Positions 1 through 10,452 of a stretch of DNA of 64,000 bases are shown here, piece after piece. The translations under genes were made by a program, and so were the position numbers. Below the pieces are notes generated by a model. That model did not search any database, was not told where the DNA came from, and saw only the letters and a program-made list of their open reading frames with translations. Each line of letters begins with the position of its first letter. The first letter of the stretch is position 1. Source of the DNA: Staphylotrichum longicolle (taxonomy: Eukaryota > Ascomycota > Sordariomycetes > Sordariales > Chaetomiaceae); contig JAHCVI010000005.1 in assembly GCA_019096155.1 (NCBI GenBank), forward strand, positions 2,924,468-2,988,467. Reading direction: 5' to 3'.

Positions 1-982
1 ACTGTTGCCGCCCGAGCCCGACCCCGCGGCGGCCTCGGCCTCGAGCGTCTTGCGGTCGTTGGCGACGACCGTCAGCAGAGCGCGCTCAAAGATCTCCTCG
101 ACGCCCGTCATCTCCTTGCTGCTGCACTCCATGTACTGCGCGCCCATCTTCTTGGCGACCGCGAGCCCCTGCTCCGTGGTCACCGGCGTGAGCCCTTGCG
201 TCTTGAGCATGTCGATGCACGTCTTCTTGTAGCGGAGGTCCGACTTGAGACCGACCAGAATCAGGGGAGTGTAGGGGCAGAAGTGCAGGACTTCGGGGTA
301 CCACTAAGAGTGGGGGAGAGATGGGTTAGTTACTTCGAGGAAGCGAGACCGTGGGAGTAGGGAAAACAAACCTTGTCCATTACGTTTTCGAGAGAGTTGG
401 GGCAGTCGATGGCGAAGCAGACAAAGATGAGGTCGGTTTCGGGGTACGAGAGCGGGCGGAGTCGGTCGTACTCCTCTTGCCCGGCCGTGTCCCAGAGCGC
501 CAGCTCCACCGTCTTACCGGTTGGCGGGTGTACGGGGTAGGTGATGTAGTTTTCGAAGACGGTTGGGACATATTTCTGGGAACAGGGTTAGGACGTGGTC
601 GTGCGCAAAGGCGGCGAGTGAGGAGTGGAATGCAGCGCATCATGCGGGAGTCGAGATGCTATGCGACCGAGCGAATCGATCGCAGTAAGGCCTTGAGTGC
701 ACGCACCTCTGGAAAGTATCCTTGACTGTAGCTAATGAGCAGGCAGGTCTTGCCGCAGCCGCCGTCGCCGACGACGACGATCTTCTTGGAGTAGGCGGGG
801 CCCTCCGTCATGGCCGTGCCCGAGGATTCCCTGCCGGTCGAGCTGCTCATCATTGTGCTGACTGTCCCGTCACTCGACCGCGTGCCGCGTGTGTCTCGCC
901 GCCGCGACTCGGGCCTTGGTGAGGCGTTGCTGTCGCGCCGGTCTTGCAAGTAGGAGGAGTTGCGGTACTGGTATGACGCCAT
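1..982 (-). CDS. rho4: Rho-family GTPase Rho4, C-terminal end cut by window edge
   Basis: Rho-type small GTPase acting at the plasma membrane and septum; Rho4 orthologues promote septation and cell-wall synthesis in filamentous fungi. Three exons read cleanly on the minus strand: 982-707, 575-372 and 303-1, all phase 0, with GTGCGT and GTTTGT donors. After a Ser/Arg-rich N-terminal extension of about 60 residues come the P-loop GDGGCGKT, the effector stretch PTVFENY, the switch II motif DTAGQEEYD and a GLKSDLR segment in the place of TKxD. The long N-terminal extension and the effector context FENYITYPVHPP are typical of Rho4 rather than Rho1, Rho2, Rho3 or Cdc42. The reading frame is still open at base 1, so the CaaX prenylation box lies outside the window. 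The start was chosen as the first ATG in frame with the exon 1 P-loop. It is divergent from elongin C. Confidence 0.93.
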
Positions 983-2051
983 GGCGTGTAAGGGGTGTGT
1001 GATCGGGTGATGGTGGTTGTGTCAGGGTGTTTTAGTGGTGGAATGTGTCCAAGCCACCGAGGTCTGAGGCGCTGTCTGTTTGCGTTGTTGAGCAAAAGAA
1101 AAGGCACGCCCGAGGAATCTGTGCTTGGGAACGCAAATGCTGGGTCTGATCGTCGTCGTCCCCACCCCGCCCGGATGAAAATGTCGAGTAGTCTGTGTCC
1201 TCGAGTCAAGGTGGTTGTGCGATGATGCGAGCGGTGATGCAAGGTGTTGCTGGACTCGAGGGCTTTTTTTTTTTTCTTCGGGTGATTGATGCGTTGGTCG
1301 AAGGGACCAGGACTGGGACGGGAATCGTGTGGATGAAGGGAGCAGACAGCTTGCACCCTGCGGGAAGTAAACAGTCGACCGGGCAACCATTCCTGCAATT
1401 GGTTTGATGACACAACCGCGGGGCTAAAAATGGCAGGGGACCCACTGCAGGGAATCGCAATCTGGAACAAGGCAGGAACTTGGGGACAAGCACTGTACAA
1501 GGCGGGGTAGCTTCCCCTGGTGCAACTGCTTCATTTTCCTGGTGCTACAATCGCCCCATCAACAATGCACACTTTACCAACCTCGTAAATTCAAGTTTCG
1601 ATCCCTTTTCTTCTGAATGTCTTGTGTGCTTAACCCTTCCCCTTTGGCCATCTCCAGCCCTACGTAGTGAGCATGTACCCGTCCAGACCCCGCTGTGGAG
1701 TTTTCAGCTGCCTTGTTTGTCGTGCTAGTGCGGTTTCGGGTGTTTATCGGCTCGGCGAGAGCCAGGCCATCTTTTGCGCGTGCTCTTCAATTTCAAGTTT
1801 CTTTCAACCTGTTTGGCGCATTTGCGAGGTCCAAGGAAGCAACCTCCCAACCACCAAGATTCTGGGATCGTGGCTGGGCTCTGTCCTAAGATGACGAAGC
1901 TCTAACCGCGCAACCCACGAAATCCTGTGCCAGTCAGGATTTTTCGCATCCCCCTCTTCGCATTGCAGGTGGGCCATCGGCAGAGTTTTCACCGTGAAGC
2001 AACCAGGCTTCAACCTCTTCACCAACCTCCTTTTTTCTTGAGACAAGAGCC
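983..2051. promoter_or_regulatory. Divergent intergenic region, rho4 / elongin C
   Basis: This 1.07 kb stretch separates two divergently transcribed genes. No conserved open reading frame is visible. It contains a pure T run at about 1264-1275, which reads as poly-A on the rho4 strand, and pyrimidine-rich stretches before the elongin C start (around 2025-2045). These are common in fungal promoters and 5' leaders. No specific operator was recognised. Confidence 0.5.
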
Positions 2052-2620
2052 ATGGCGGAGAGCAAGTACATCACACTTGTTTCAAGGGAGGGCTTCGAGT
2101 TCGTTGCCCTCCGCGAAGCGACCCTGGTTAGCCCGACGATGAAGGGCATGCTGCGGAGTCAATTCAGTGAAGCACGGACCGGCCGATGCGTTTTTCCCGA
2201 GATCAGGTATGGTTTTTTTTTTCTCTTGTCCTTCTCTCTCTCATCATCCTCTCTCTGCAATGATGACACACGCTGTGTCTCTCGCAACAGACCGCTCCTC
2301 CCACTGGCCCTCGCTGCCGTCGGGAGTTTGAGACCGGACTGCATGAGCGTCGTCTACACTTGATCTGACCGCACAGCCCGTCCCCCTTTCCACAGTCGCC
2401 CTACATGGACGGAAGACAAAACAACCAGGTTGTACTAACCGACATCGACAGCGCCGTCGTGCTCGAGAAGGTGGTAGAGTACTTCCACTACTGGTACCGC
2501 AACCGGGACCGGGAGGACGTGCCCGACATGGACATTCCCGTCGAGCTGTGCCTGCAGCTGCTGGAGGCGGCCGAGTATTTCAACCTGGACGCCAAACCCG
2601 CCCTGAGGGACCTGGCATGA
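2052..2620 (+). CDS. elc1: Elongin C (Skp1/BTB-fold adaptor)
   Basis: Small BTB/POZ-fold adaptor that joins BC-box proteins to cullin in ubiquitin ligases and is linked to RNA polymerase II turnover. Two exons: 2052-2206 and 2452-2620, joined within an AGC codon, give 107 residues, the usual length of the family. The intron begins with GTATGG and ends after a perfect TACTAAC branch site at about 2433-2439 and the acceptor GACAG. The protein starts MAESKYITLVS and continues through VFPEIS-AVVLEKVVEYFHYW to the C-terminal LLEAAEYFNLDA, the hallmark elongin C motifs. The next gene, DBR1, is convergent. Confidence 0.93.
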
Positions 2621-3035
2621 ACAGTGTTTATTTCGCTCGATCTTCCTCGGCTTCAACAGCATCGTTCACACGGCGTTGGTATGGTATGGCGTTACGGAGC
2701 ACAATCTCACAAACTAGAGGGCATAGCATCAACCGAGTCACAAAGCTGACGTTGACGTCCCGGAACTGGTCAAGGCGCTTCAAGGAACTGGTCCTGTATA
2801 CCCCTATTGCCCTTGCGTGCCGTTGCTGCTGCGTCCGCCTCGTACCCCATCTTAGCATATGCGTCTGGCCCTCCCTCCTCCATGGGCACGTCGTCTAAAA
2901 TAGATGGAAGATGGACCCTAGTCCTCCACGATCTGCTTGGCTCACCACTTCCGTTGGGCACACGCTTTATTAGAGAGGAGACATATCATGGTAGCAAACA
3001 AATGTTATTCTTTTGCACTGCCGTACTCGACAGCA
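2621..3035. other. Convergent 3' regions of elongin C and DBR1
   Basis: Short intergenic stretch between two convergent genes. Nothing beyond presumed 3' untranslated sequence and poly-A signals was recognised. If the DBR1 frame is corrected (see that entry) its 3' UTR would start near 3165 instead. Confidence 0.4.
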
Positions 3036-4910
3036 TTAAACTACATGCTCACACTTTGTGCCCTGCCTTGCCTTCTGTCCTTGATAAGCCAGATGCCACT
3101 CTCCAAAAAAGGGAAAAAGGAATCCTATGAAATCCCACATGACAGATACAAGAGAACAAAAACACTCACCCCCTTCCACGGCCCCTCCCACCCCATCCTC
3201 TACCGCCTCCACCACCTCCTCCTCGTCCACCCCCCCTTCCACCCCTCCCAAACCTCCCCGCCCCCCTCCCCTACCCCGTCCTCCACCAAACCCGCCCCCG
3301 CGATGGCCCCCAAACTCGACTGGCGCAGGTCCCATCTCCCGCCTCACCTTCCTCTCCTCCTCGCTCGCATCCCAGTAATTCACCACGCCGAGCATCTCGC
3401 AGAACGCCGTCGTCTGCGGGTTCGTCCACTCCACGGGCTGGTCGCCCGTCACCTCGGGATCGCCGGGCGCGTGGGGCGGCGCGGTGTGCGCAAAGTTGAG
3501 GGGCACGTCCAGCTTCCCCGCGGCGACGATGTGCTCGTCGACCCAGGCCTGCTGGTCGCGGATGAGGGGCAGGTAGTGGGCTTCGCCCTCGTCGGGTGGG
3601 GTGGTGGCGGTGCGGTCGCCAATCTGGAGGAGGGGGTGGAACACGCGGAGGATGGCGAGCCATTCAGGGTCGTATTGCAGGCGTAAGGGGGTGGTGTTGT
3701 TGGCTTGCGGGGTAGTGGAGTTGGAGGAGGGCGGGATTTCCATGAGTTGGAGGAATTTGCGTCCTGGGAGGCACTTGTCGAGGGCGAGGAAGCGGGTGGT
3801 GGTGTTGGTTATGCCGGTGGGCACGGGTTGGCCTGGGACGGGCCGAGTGGAGGGTGTGACTTGGGCGGGTTTGGCGAAGGAGGCGGGGAGTTGGGCGCGG
3901 AGGTCTTCGGTAGTCGTTGCTGTGGTGTCTTCGGTGGCGGGTTGGGCTGAGGTGGAGGGTTCGGCTGCTGCTGTCGCGGGAGCCTCGTCGTCGTCTTCCA
4001 GATCAAGTTCGATCTCATCCGGATTGGTAGCCGGGGCTGGCTCTGCGGCCGGCTCAGCGACTACTTGTGCGGCCTTTGCATTCTCCTCCTGGCCCTGCGT
4101 TGGCGGCTCAAATTGCTTGATAGCGGCAAACTTGCAGTGCATATGGGCCGAGAACCAGTACGGCGGGCGCAGTCTGTCGAGCACATACTCGGCCGCAGGA
4201 TTCCCCAGTGACCCATCGCGCGACTCGCGCTCAAAATCGGGCTTCATCTGCCACAGGCGCTTTTGGTTCCCGTGCTTCTCAATCGCCCGTGGCCAGTCGT
4301 GACTGATGCCAATGTCCACTTGCGTGCGCAGCTGCAGCAGCTTGCGGACATCAATCTCCCGCACGTGGTAGAAACTCTTGACGTCGTCGGTGTTGAAGGG
4401 CAGACGCTCATGGTGCTGCTTCCTGTAGTCGAACCCCTTCCAGATGCCGCTCATGCCGGCGATGCGCAGGGGGCCCAGGCGGAGGACATTGGCAGCGCCC
4501 ATGTAATAGATGTTGGGTGCCACCCAGCCGCCGTAGTAGAGCTCCCAAAGATGCGAAGATGCTTCGTGGTTACCAGCCACAAAGATGGTCAAATAAGGGG
4601 CCTCGCGGGCGCCGCTGTAATACTCGGGAAAGTCGCCCAGCTCCCGGTACTTGGGCGGCACTGACATGGCGTTGAGGTCAGCGGCATTGCGGACGGCCTG
4701 GAAGTCGCCGCCGATAATGAGCAGGTCGACGCCATCCCACCCGCGCTCTGTGCATGACCTCTCTACAGCGGCGTAGATGGCGTTGAGTGTGCCATGTCCC
4801 TGGCCAAGGTCAGCATCTGGTTACAGGCCGATGCGATGGGTGAAGTTGCTGCTCACACAACCCTCAACTGCGATGCGGACACCATTGGTCTCCAGCGTGC
4901 CGCTCGACAT
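3036..4910 (-). CDS. dbr1: RNA lariat debranching enzyme DBR1
   Basis: Hydrolyses the 2'-5' branch of excised intron lariats in the nucleus, allowing intron turnover. Two exons: 4910-4857 (18 codons, starting MSSGTLETNG) and 4799-3036, phase 0, around a 57-nt intron. The metallophosphoesterase signature is complete: VEGCGHG near the start with the DBR1-type cysteine, GGDFQAVRN, AGNHEA, GISHDWP and SAHMHCKF. An acidic Glu/Asp/Ala-rich linker follows, and then the DBR1 C-terminal domain. As read, the protein is about 605 residues and ends in an odd tail rich in Val and Glu. In a shifted frame the same DNA (about 3270-3168) encodes a smooth Arg/Gly (RGG-like) tail stopping at 3166-3168, so one base seems to be missing in a short T or G run near 3252-3262. 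The main domain is certain; the last 80 codons as read are doubtful. Confidence 0.95.
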
Positions 4911-5536
4911 CCTGGACTGGTGATAAGGCTTGTTTTCGACGCCTTTCTTAACGAGAAATATGTCGGCTCATTTATCGCCCCTCGGGAGCTTGCAGATGGC
5001 GATAACGGTGGCAGCGCTCAGACGGTTGTTGAAGGATAAGCCAAGCAGCGAGAGTGCTTGAGCTGTGCTCCATTTTTTGATGCTGCGACTGGAGCACTGC
5101 ATTTGCACCCCTTTGACCAAGCAACTTCCCGCAACCAATTCTGAGCCTTTGTCTGACTCATTTGCCGACCACAAAGCACTGTGCCCTCAATCGGACACCT
5201 GCCGACTCAAGTTTGCTCTTTCCTCGCAGTCAATGCCTCATGCGCGAAGCCAAGGGCGCCACCCACGAAATGTGCCTGCCGTTTGCGGTGTGACCTGGTT
5301 TCTGTTACGAGCCGCTCCCTAAATCTCCCGCCTCAGCGCGGCCCAACCCGGAAGCATGCGAACAGCCCTGCGAACCATGTTTGCGCCGTCGAGTATAAAG
5401 AAAAGAACAATGGTCATCCGGAATTGGCATTTCTGTCTCTGAGTATCGTGCAGAGTCATTTCGTGAAGGAGCACACCATCGTGTCCCCGGTTTATGCCAC
5501 TCCACAGACCACCAACACCAGCTCAACATCACAACA
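4911..5536. promoter_or_regulatory. Divergent intergenic region, DBR1 / hydrolase
   Basis: 626 bp between two divergent genes. An AAAGAA-rich stretch and a GAGTATAAAG sequence at about 5391-5400 could be a TATA-like element for the hydrolase, about 140 bp upstream of its ATG. No other motif was recognised. Confidence 0.35.
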
Positions 5537-6671
5537 ATGTTTGAGAACTTTACCTTCAAATGGCTTCGTTGGCGCCGCCCAACCGCTCCTCTTCTTCCTC
5601 TCCCCTCCGGCGTCGAGCGTTTCTTCCTCGATACCCCCGGCGGCAAGATCGAGGTTCTCTACGCAGCGCCCCAGCCGCCCTCGCAAACAACACCAACCTC
5701 AACAACGCCCCGCAGCCATGCATCGCCCCTCTTCTTTGTCCACGGCGGCATGGGCGGCGCCTGGGTCTGGCTCGAGTACCTGCAGTACTGTGCCGCCCGC
5801 GGCGTCCCCTGCTACGCGGTCTCGATGCGCGGTCACGGCGGCAGCTACTACCCGTCGTTCCTGCGCATGGTGTACTGGACTACGAAGCGCATGCTGGCCG
5901 ACGATGTGCTCGCTGGACTGCGGTGGGCGCAGGAGCGGGAGGGCGGGAGAGAGGTGGTGCTGGTGGGCCATTCGAGCGGGGGCGGGCTGTCGCAGCTGAT
6001 CTTGTCGGAGAAGGAGGCGAGGGTGAAGGCGCTGGTGCTCGTGGGCGCGGTGCCAGGGTTTGGGTCGTGAGTTCTGATCTGTTAGCTGATGGCGTGGGAC
6101 GGTCGCTGATCATCATCATAGGGAGCGTGTCTACGAGAGTTGGGCAAAGCTAGACCCGTGGTTCATCCCCAGGATGATTCTGCACCTCTGGCACCCCAAC
6201 TCGCCCCTCTCACACCCAGCGCTGACAAGGAGGGCATTCTTCAGCAACGAGCAAACTGATGCCTACGTCAAGGCATTCCAGGACAAGGCCAGTCCCTACG
6301 AGAGCTTTATCTGGGCGCTGGGCATGATGAAGCCGTTTGTTGATGGGGAGAAGATCCTCGGGCAGATCTCCGGTTGGGGGAGCGGCCAAAGGATCATGGT
6401 GCTCGCTGGCGAACTCGACAAGATCATGAGACTGCCCATCATGGAAGATCTCGCGCAGTCGTACCGCACAAGGTACAGCACCATGGTCCAGCAGGGGACT
6501 CTTGAGGGTACAGACGCTGAAGTTGTGCCACTCTCTGGAGAGGGTGGCCGAGACAACAACGGCCATGGCGTGCGGTACTGCGTTGTCCCTGGGGCAGGAC
6601 ACCACCTCCAGAATGACGTGCCCTGGGAAGTTGGCGCGCAGAAGTTGCTGTCATTTTATGAGCAGCTTTGA
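5537..6671 (+). CDS. Alpha/beta hydrolase fold protein
   Basis: Serine hydrolase-like protein of unknown substrate, 359 residues. Two exons, 5537-6066 and 6122-6671, join through a TCG serine codon around a 55-nt intron (GTGAGT ... CATAG). Visible family features are the HGG oxyanion-hole motif at residues 69-71, the strand and nucleophile elbow VLVGHSSGG with Ser146 at the G-x-S-x-G centre, a Gly/Asp segment (AGELDK) in the position of the catalytic acid, and a late GAGHHLQND motif that supplies the histidine. There is no clear signal peptide; the N-terminus is basic (KWLRWRR), so a cytosolic or peripheral membrane location is likely. It resembles the broad AB-hydrolase-1 group; esterase, lipase or epoxide-hydrolase-like activity cannot be told apart here. 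Confidence 0.9.
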
Positions 6672-6790
6672 CGGCCCAGAATTTTGAGGTAGGAGTTCTT
6701 AGCAAGCCATGTGTATCTCTCTGTACGGAAACATCTCTACTTCATGTTGATTTTGGCGTTGGGGCTCAGAGATACCACTTCACAGCGATC

Positions 6791-6797
6791 AAAAAAA
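6791..6797 (-). terminator. RNA polymerase III terminator of tRNA-Ile
   Basis: A run of seven T residues on the minus strand lies about 38 nt past the 3' end of the tRNA, which is enough for Pol III termination. Confidence 0.6.
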
Positions 6798-6835
6798 GAA
6801 CAGGCGTGGCAACCCCACGCCGAGTCAAAAGTGAA

Positions 6836-6930
6836 TGCCCAATAACAGGATTGAACTGTTGACCTTCGCATACCATATACAGGTGGAACCGGTATTAGTA
6901 CGACGCTCTAACCAGCTGAGCTAATCGGGC
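6836..6930 (-). tRNA. tRNA-Ile (anticodon AAU) with 21-nt intron
   Basis: Minus-strand nuclear tRNA gene of 95 nt. The acceptor stem GCCCGAT pairs with ATTGGGC (one G-U), followed by discriminator A. The D arm is GCTC-AGCTGGTTA-GAGC. The anticodon stem TCGTA pairs with TGCGA and holds loop CTAATA-A with anticodon AAT. The T arm is AACAG-TTCAATC-CTGTT, with perfect pairing. The 21-nt intron sits after position 37, the canonical site for nuclear tRNA introns, and without it the mature tRNA is 74 nt. Internal A box (TAGCTCAGCTGG) and B box (GTTCAATCC) are present. Confidence 0.9.
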
Positions 6931-7388
6931 TGTGATTTGATGAGTGGGCGGTTAAAGTAAAGTCTCTATCAGATTGAGAGCCGTTTATGTGAAGGAACAG
7001 GTGGAGAAGCCCAGGAAGTTTGAAGCTCTGAGTGACTCGGCGATTGCGAAACGGTTTTCCTTTCTTCAACACAACGAATAGGTGCGTTGTGAGAGCTCAC
7101 TCCTCGAACTTGAATCTTGCGAAGACAAGTCGTGACTGGAAGGGAGGTTGCATGCTGTTCAGCCGCCAAAGTGATTGCGTTGGCTTCTCAACTGCTTCTC
7201 ACCTCTCACCTCCCCCTTTTCGGTCTTGCCCGGCCTGTGGTTCCGACTTCAGAACTGGACCACCGGCGAAGCCGGCCCCACTATCCCGATCTGCGGACCC
7301 AAGTCTCACCGATCGGTGTCTTTGACTCGGTGCCCCTACCACTCAGCATCCTCCCCTCGACTTCGTCTTCGCTCCTAGTCCAGGCAAC
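6931..7388. promoter_or_regulatory. Upstream region of TYW2
   Basis: About 460 bp between the tRNA 5' end and the TYW2 start. It includes a CT-rich leader around 7190-7230 and no conserved coding potential. Confidence 0.35.
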
Positions 7389-8792
7389 ATGGCACGACCT
7401 CCAAAGCCAAAGCAGAACCCGGTCCAAACCGCCGTCAGAATATGGCTGGACTCGCTCCCCGCTGCACTCCTCGAGTCCCTCAACGAGCAACTCGGGCCCT
7501 CTGACGCCAACAAAACCGGCATGGACATCAATGGCATGAAACAAACCCTCCTCGACCGCGCCCCGAAGCGCTGGGTCGTCTACGAACCCATGGTCCTCCT
7601 CCCCAGTGGCAGCTTCTCATCAGCCCCCTGGCCTTCCCTCTTATCCTCTCTTACCCCGTCCCAAAAAGAACCTCTCTGGACGGCCGTCCTCCACCACATC
7701 TCCCCATCCCCTTCCAAACCCCCTCTCACTCACCTTGCCATCAACGAAGGCATCCCCCTCCACCTCTCCAAGCCCCCACTACCACCATCACCACCACCAC
7801 CACCAACAACAACAACACCTCATGACAACAATGAAGAAGAACACCAACAAGCAACCCGCCTTGAAGAAAACCTTCTCCGCGCCCCAACCTCCCTCCACCC
7901 CCTCCACGGCGCATTCGGCCCCTCCGTCTCATCCTCCTCCTCCGCCTCCTCCTCCTCCTCGCCACCAACCCCATCCGACTTCGCCGCCGCCCTCTGGGTG
8001 ACAACCAAGCAAAACGGCCTCCACCAGACCTGGGCCCCGCTGCACACCATGTTCAGCCGCGGCAACGTCAAGGAGAAGGCCCGCCTGCTCGCCTTCCATT
8101 CCTCCGCCCCCCCGTCCCCGTCCCAGCAGCAGCATCCTCGGCACCCCCGGCACCCCCGCCGCCTCCTCCCCGCGCGAGCCCTCCGTGGGAAGTGGGCCGT
8201 CGACCTCTACGCCGGCATCGGCTACTTCACCCTCTCGTACGCGGCGCTGGGCCTGCGCGTGCTCTGCTGGGAGCTGAACCCGTGGAGCGTGGAGGGCCTG
8301 CGGCGCGGGGCGCGGATGAACGGGTTTGAGGTGCGGGTCGTGACGCCGCGCGCGGCATCGCCGGGGGAGGAGGAGGCGGAGATGGACATGGAAGCTTTGT
8401 TCAGCGACGGCGCGCAGATCGTGGTGTTTCTGGAGGACAACGCGTTTGCGGCGCGCCGGGTGCGGGAGGCGCACGCGCGGGGGTTGGTCAAGAGGGACGA
8501 GGTGGTGCATGTGAACTGCGGGTTTCTGCCCAGCAGCGAGGGGGTGTGGAGGGATGCGTTTGGGATGGTTGGGGGGGAGGGGTGGTTGCATTTGCATGAG
8601 AATGTCGGGGTGGGAGAGATAGAGGGGAGGAAGGGCGCCGTGCAGGGGTTGTTTGATGGGTGGGCGAGGGAAGATGGAGAGGAGAAGGGGAAGGAGGCGA
8701 CGGTGGAACATGTCGAGCTGGTGAAGACGTACGCGCCGGACGTGTGGCATTGCGTGTTTGATGTGTTTATTACAAGGTCTAGTGCTGAATAA
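7389..8792 (+). CDS. trm12: tRNA wybutosine-synthesising protein 2 (TYW2/Trm12)
   Basis: Transfers the 3-amino-3-carboxypropyl group from S-adenosylmethionine to the 4-demethylwyosine base at position 37 of tRNA-Phe, a step in wybutosine formation. Single exon, 467 residues. The N-terminal half shows the TYW2 segment RAPKRWVVYEPMVLLPSGSF and, after a low-complexity insertion rich in Pro, His, Asn and Glu (about residues 110-150), THLAINEGIP and LHGAFG motifs. The methyltransferase-like fold follows with VDLYAGIGYFTL (about residues 270-282), CWELNPWSVEGL and HVNCGFLPSS. The C-terminus ends in VKTYAPDVWHCVFDVFI. The low-complexity Ser/Pro stretches are fungal-lineage insertions. The start is the first ATG and the context (caggcaacATGGC) is good. 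Confidence 0.92.
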   Translation: MARPPKPKQNPVQTAVRIWLDSLPAALLESLNEQLGPSDANKTGMDINGMKQTLLDRAPKRWVVYEPMVLLPSGSFSSAPWPSLLSSLTPSQKEPLWTAVLHHISPSPSKPPLTHLAINEGIPLHLSKPPLPPSPPPPPTTTTPHDNNEEEHQQATRLEENLLRAPTSLHPLHGAFGPSVSSSSSASSSSSPPTPSDFAAALWVTTKQNGLHQTWAPLHTMFSRGNVKEKARLLAFHSSAPPSPSQQQHPRHPRHPRRLLPARALRGKWAVDLYAGIGYFTLSYAALGLRVLCWELNPWSVEGLRRGARMNGFEVRVVTPRAASPGEEEAEMDMEALFSDGAQIVVFLEDNAFAARRVREAHARGLVKRDEVVHVNCGFLPSSEGVWRDAFGMVGGEGWLHLHENVGVGEIEGRKGAVQGLFDGWAREDGEEKGKEATVEHVELVKTYAPDVWHCVFDVFITRSSAE

Positions 8793-8901
8793 GGGGTTCG
8801 TTGCCGTCGTCTCGCCGTCTTATGTTCCCAGTCATATTACCATTATCAAGTACTGTTGGGCACGCCGAGGTGCTTGTTGGTTGGTTCTGCCGCTGAGGTT
8901 T

Positions 8902-9649
8902 TTACTCCCGCCGGAACTTGGCCGGGATGTTCGCCTCGATGATGGACTGCTTGCTGAGCTGCTCTAACCGCTCCTGCTCGGCCTCCATTTCCTCATGCTT
9001 CCTGAAGTGCTCGATGTCCTCGGGATGTGTAAGGTCTTCGAGCTTGGTGTTCTCGTCATGGTATCTTGCGCCTGTCAGTTCCCGTCCCCATGACCGGACA
9101 GACAAACGGCGTTGTACTCACTTCTCCCAATGGTGGATCTCGTACTCGTACTCGTCGTCGCCGTGATGACCGGGCCCGGTGCCCATATCCGGAAGGGTCT
9201 TCCCTTCGACCTCGATGAACTGGACAAACTCGTCGCGGCTGATGCGACCGTCGTGGTTCTTGTCGAGCAGCCCCAGGATCGTTTGCACAATCTCGGCCTT
9301 GCGGGCATCGGTGACGTGCTTGTTCGACTCGTCCATCAGACCATATGTCCGCAGGATCTCGGCGGGCTCCCAGTTGCCGTCGGCATCGAAGTCGTGGAGG
9401 GCGAAGAACGAAGCGGCGTCGAAGCCTGTGGTGTGGTGCTCCTCTACAGCAGGCAATGCAGGTTAGTGGGAATGTCCGGCTGGCGCAACGTGCATTGTCG
9501 ATGAGGTGAGGCATACCGGCCATGTGCTTCTCCATCCAGCTGGCACTCTCGCTGACTTCGGGCTTCTGCGATCCGCCGCGGTCTCCGTGGTCCCCGTGGG
9601 CGAGGACGCACCCTGCTATCCCCGCGAGGACGAGACCCGAGAGGCGCAT
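8902..9649 (-). CDS. Secretory EF-hand protein (Ssp120/MCFD2-like)
   Basis: Calcium-binding protein of the early secretory pathway, probably an adaptor for cargo receptors. Three exons on the minus strand (9649-9517, 9443-9122, 9064-8902) splice in frame to 205 residues. The first intron has a CACTAAC branch site. An N-terminal signal peptide is clear (MRLSGLVLAGIAGCVLA). Two EF-hand loops follow: DFDADGNWEPAE and DKNHDGRISRDEF, both with acidic residues at positions 1, 3, 5 and 12. The C-terminal third is a Glu/Gln-rich coiled-coil-like helix (EEMEAEQERLEQLSKQ). This layout matches the fungal Ssp120 family, related to MCFD2 and nucleobindins. The exact orthology is inferred from layout only. 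Confidence 0.88.
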
Positions 9650-10452
9650 CTTGTTTTGCAGTCGTGAGGGAGTAGGTGCTGCGGTGTGTTGTCGACAATC
9701 AGACAACGCGAGCAAGGAGGTTTGTGGCGGAGTTTCGTTTCTCAACCGTTCGTTCCATGTTGACGATCGCCGATCGCCGATGTTGTTTGTCCGGTGCCAA
9801 GGCCCGTCGACGTAGGTGATACGGGGTCGTGACTGGGGCATCGGTGCTCGGACCAACAGGGCCGTTCCAGGCGCCCCAGGGGTTCGGGCTGGTGTGCGCC
9901 ATACCCTCCAGAACAACAACTGCTGGGAACACCAACAAGTTGCAACCCCGAATGGCAGAGACGCCCGACAGGAACGTCGAACAACGCTTGTGTCAGGAGG
10001 TTCAGTGATAAGCTGACTTTCTGAGGCCGCCGGATCAAGTGAGTTGAGGATTGACCGAATCGGAATCCTCTCGGCGCTGTTGGTCGATCTGTCTAAATGC
10101 AATAGAGTTCTAACGACTCCATTGGACCGGGAACAACTGCGCCAACACCATGATGCGACGGTAGGCTGGCGGATGACGGATTTGGAAGGTCAACAGGTGG
10201 AAACCGTTTTTACAACTCATCTGCCTAACATGTCCGCCTTGCCAACACCGGGACAAACTATAGACAATATCCATATCTTCACTACCTTAGATACATTATC
10301 CCTTGTTGTCCCATGGAGCATCGGGAGTTCTCCCCATTTTCTTTTTCTGGTCAGTAATTCATCCTTTTCTCGCGGCAATTGCCCGTCCACCCCGACCCTC
10401 AACGCCAGATCCTCCGTCCGACACTCCGGTAAAGACACCCGCAGACATCAGC
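9650..10452. promoter_or_regulatory. Divergent intergenic region, EF-hand gene / small glycoprotein-like gene
   Basis: 803 bp between divergent genes. The T/C-rich stretch at about 10335-10380 reads like a 5' leader for the downstream gene. An in-frame upstream ATG at 10303 is discussed in the next entry. No recognised operator. Confidence 0.35.
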
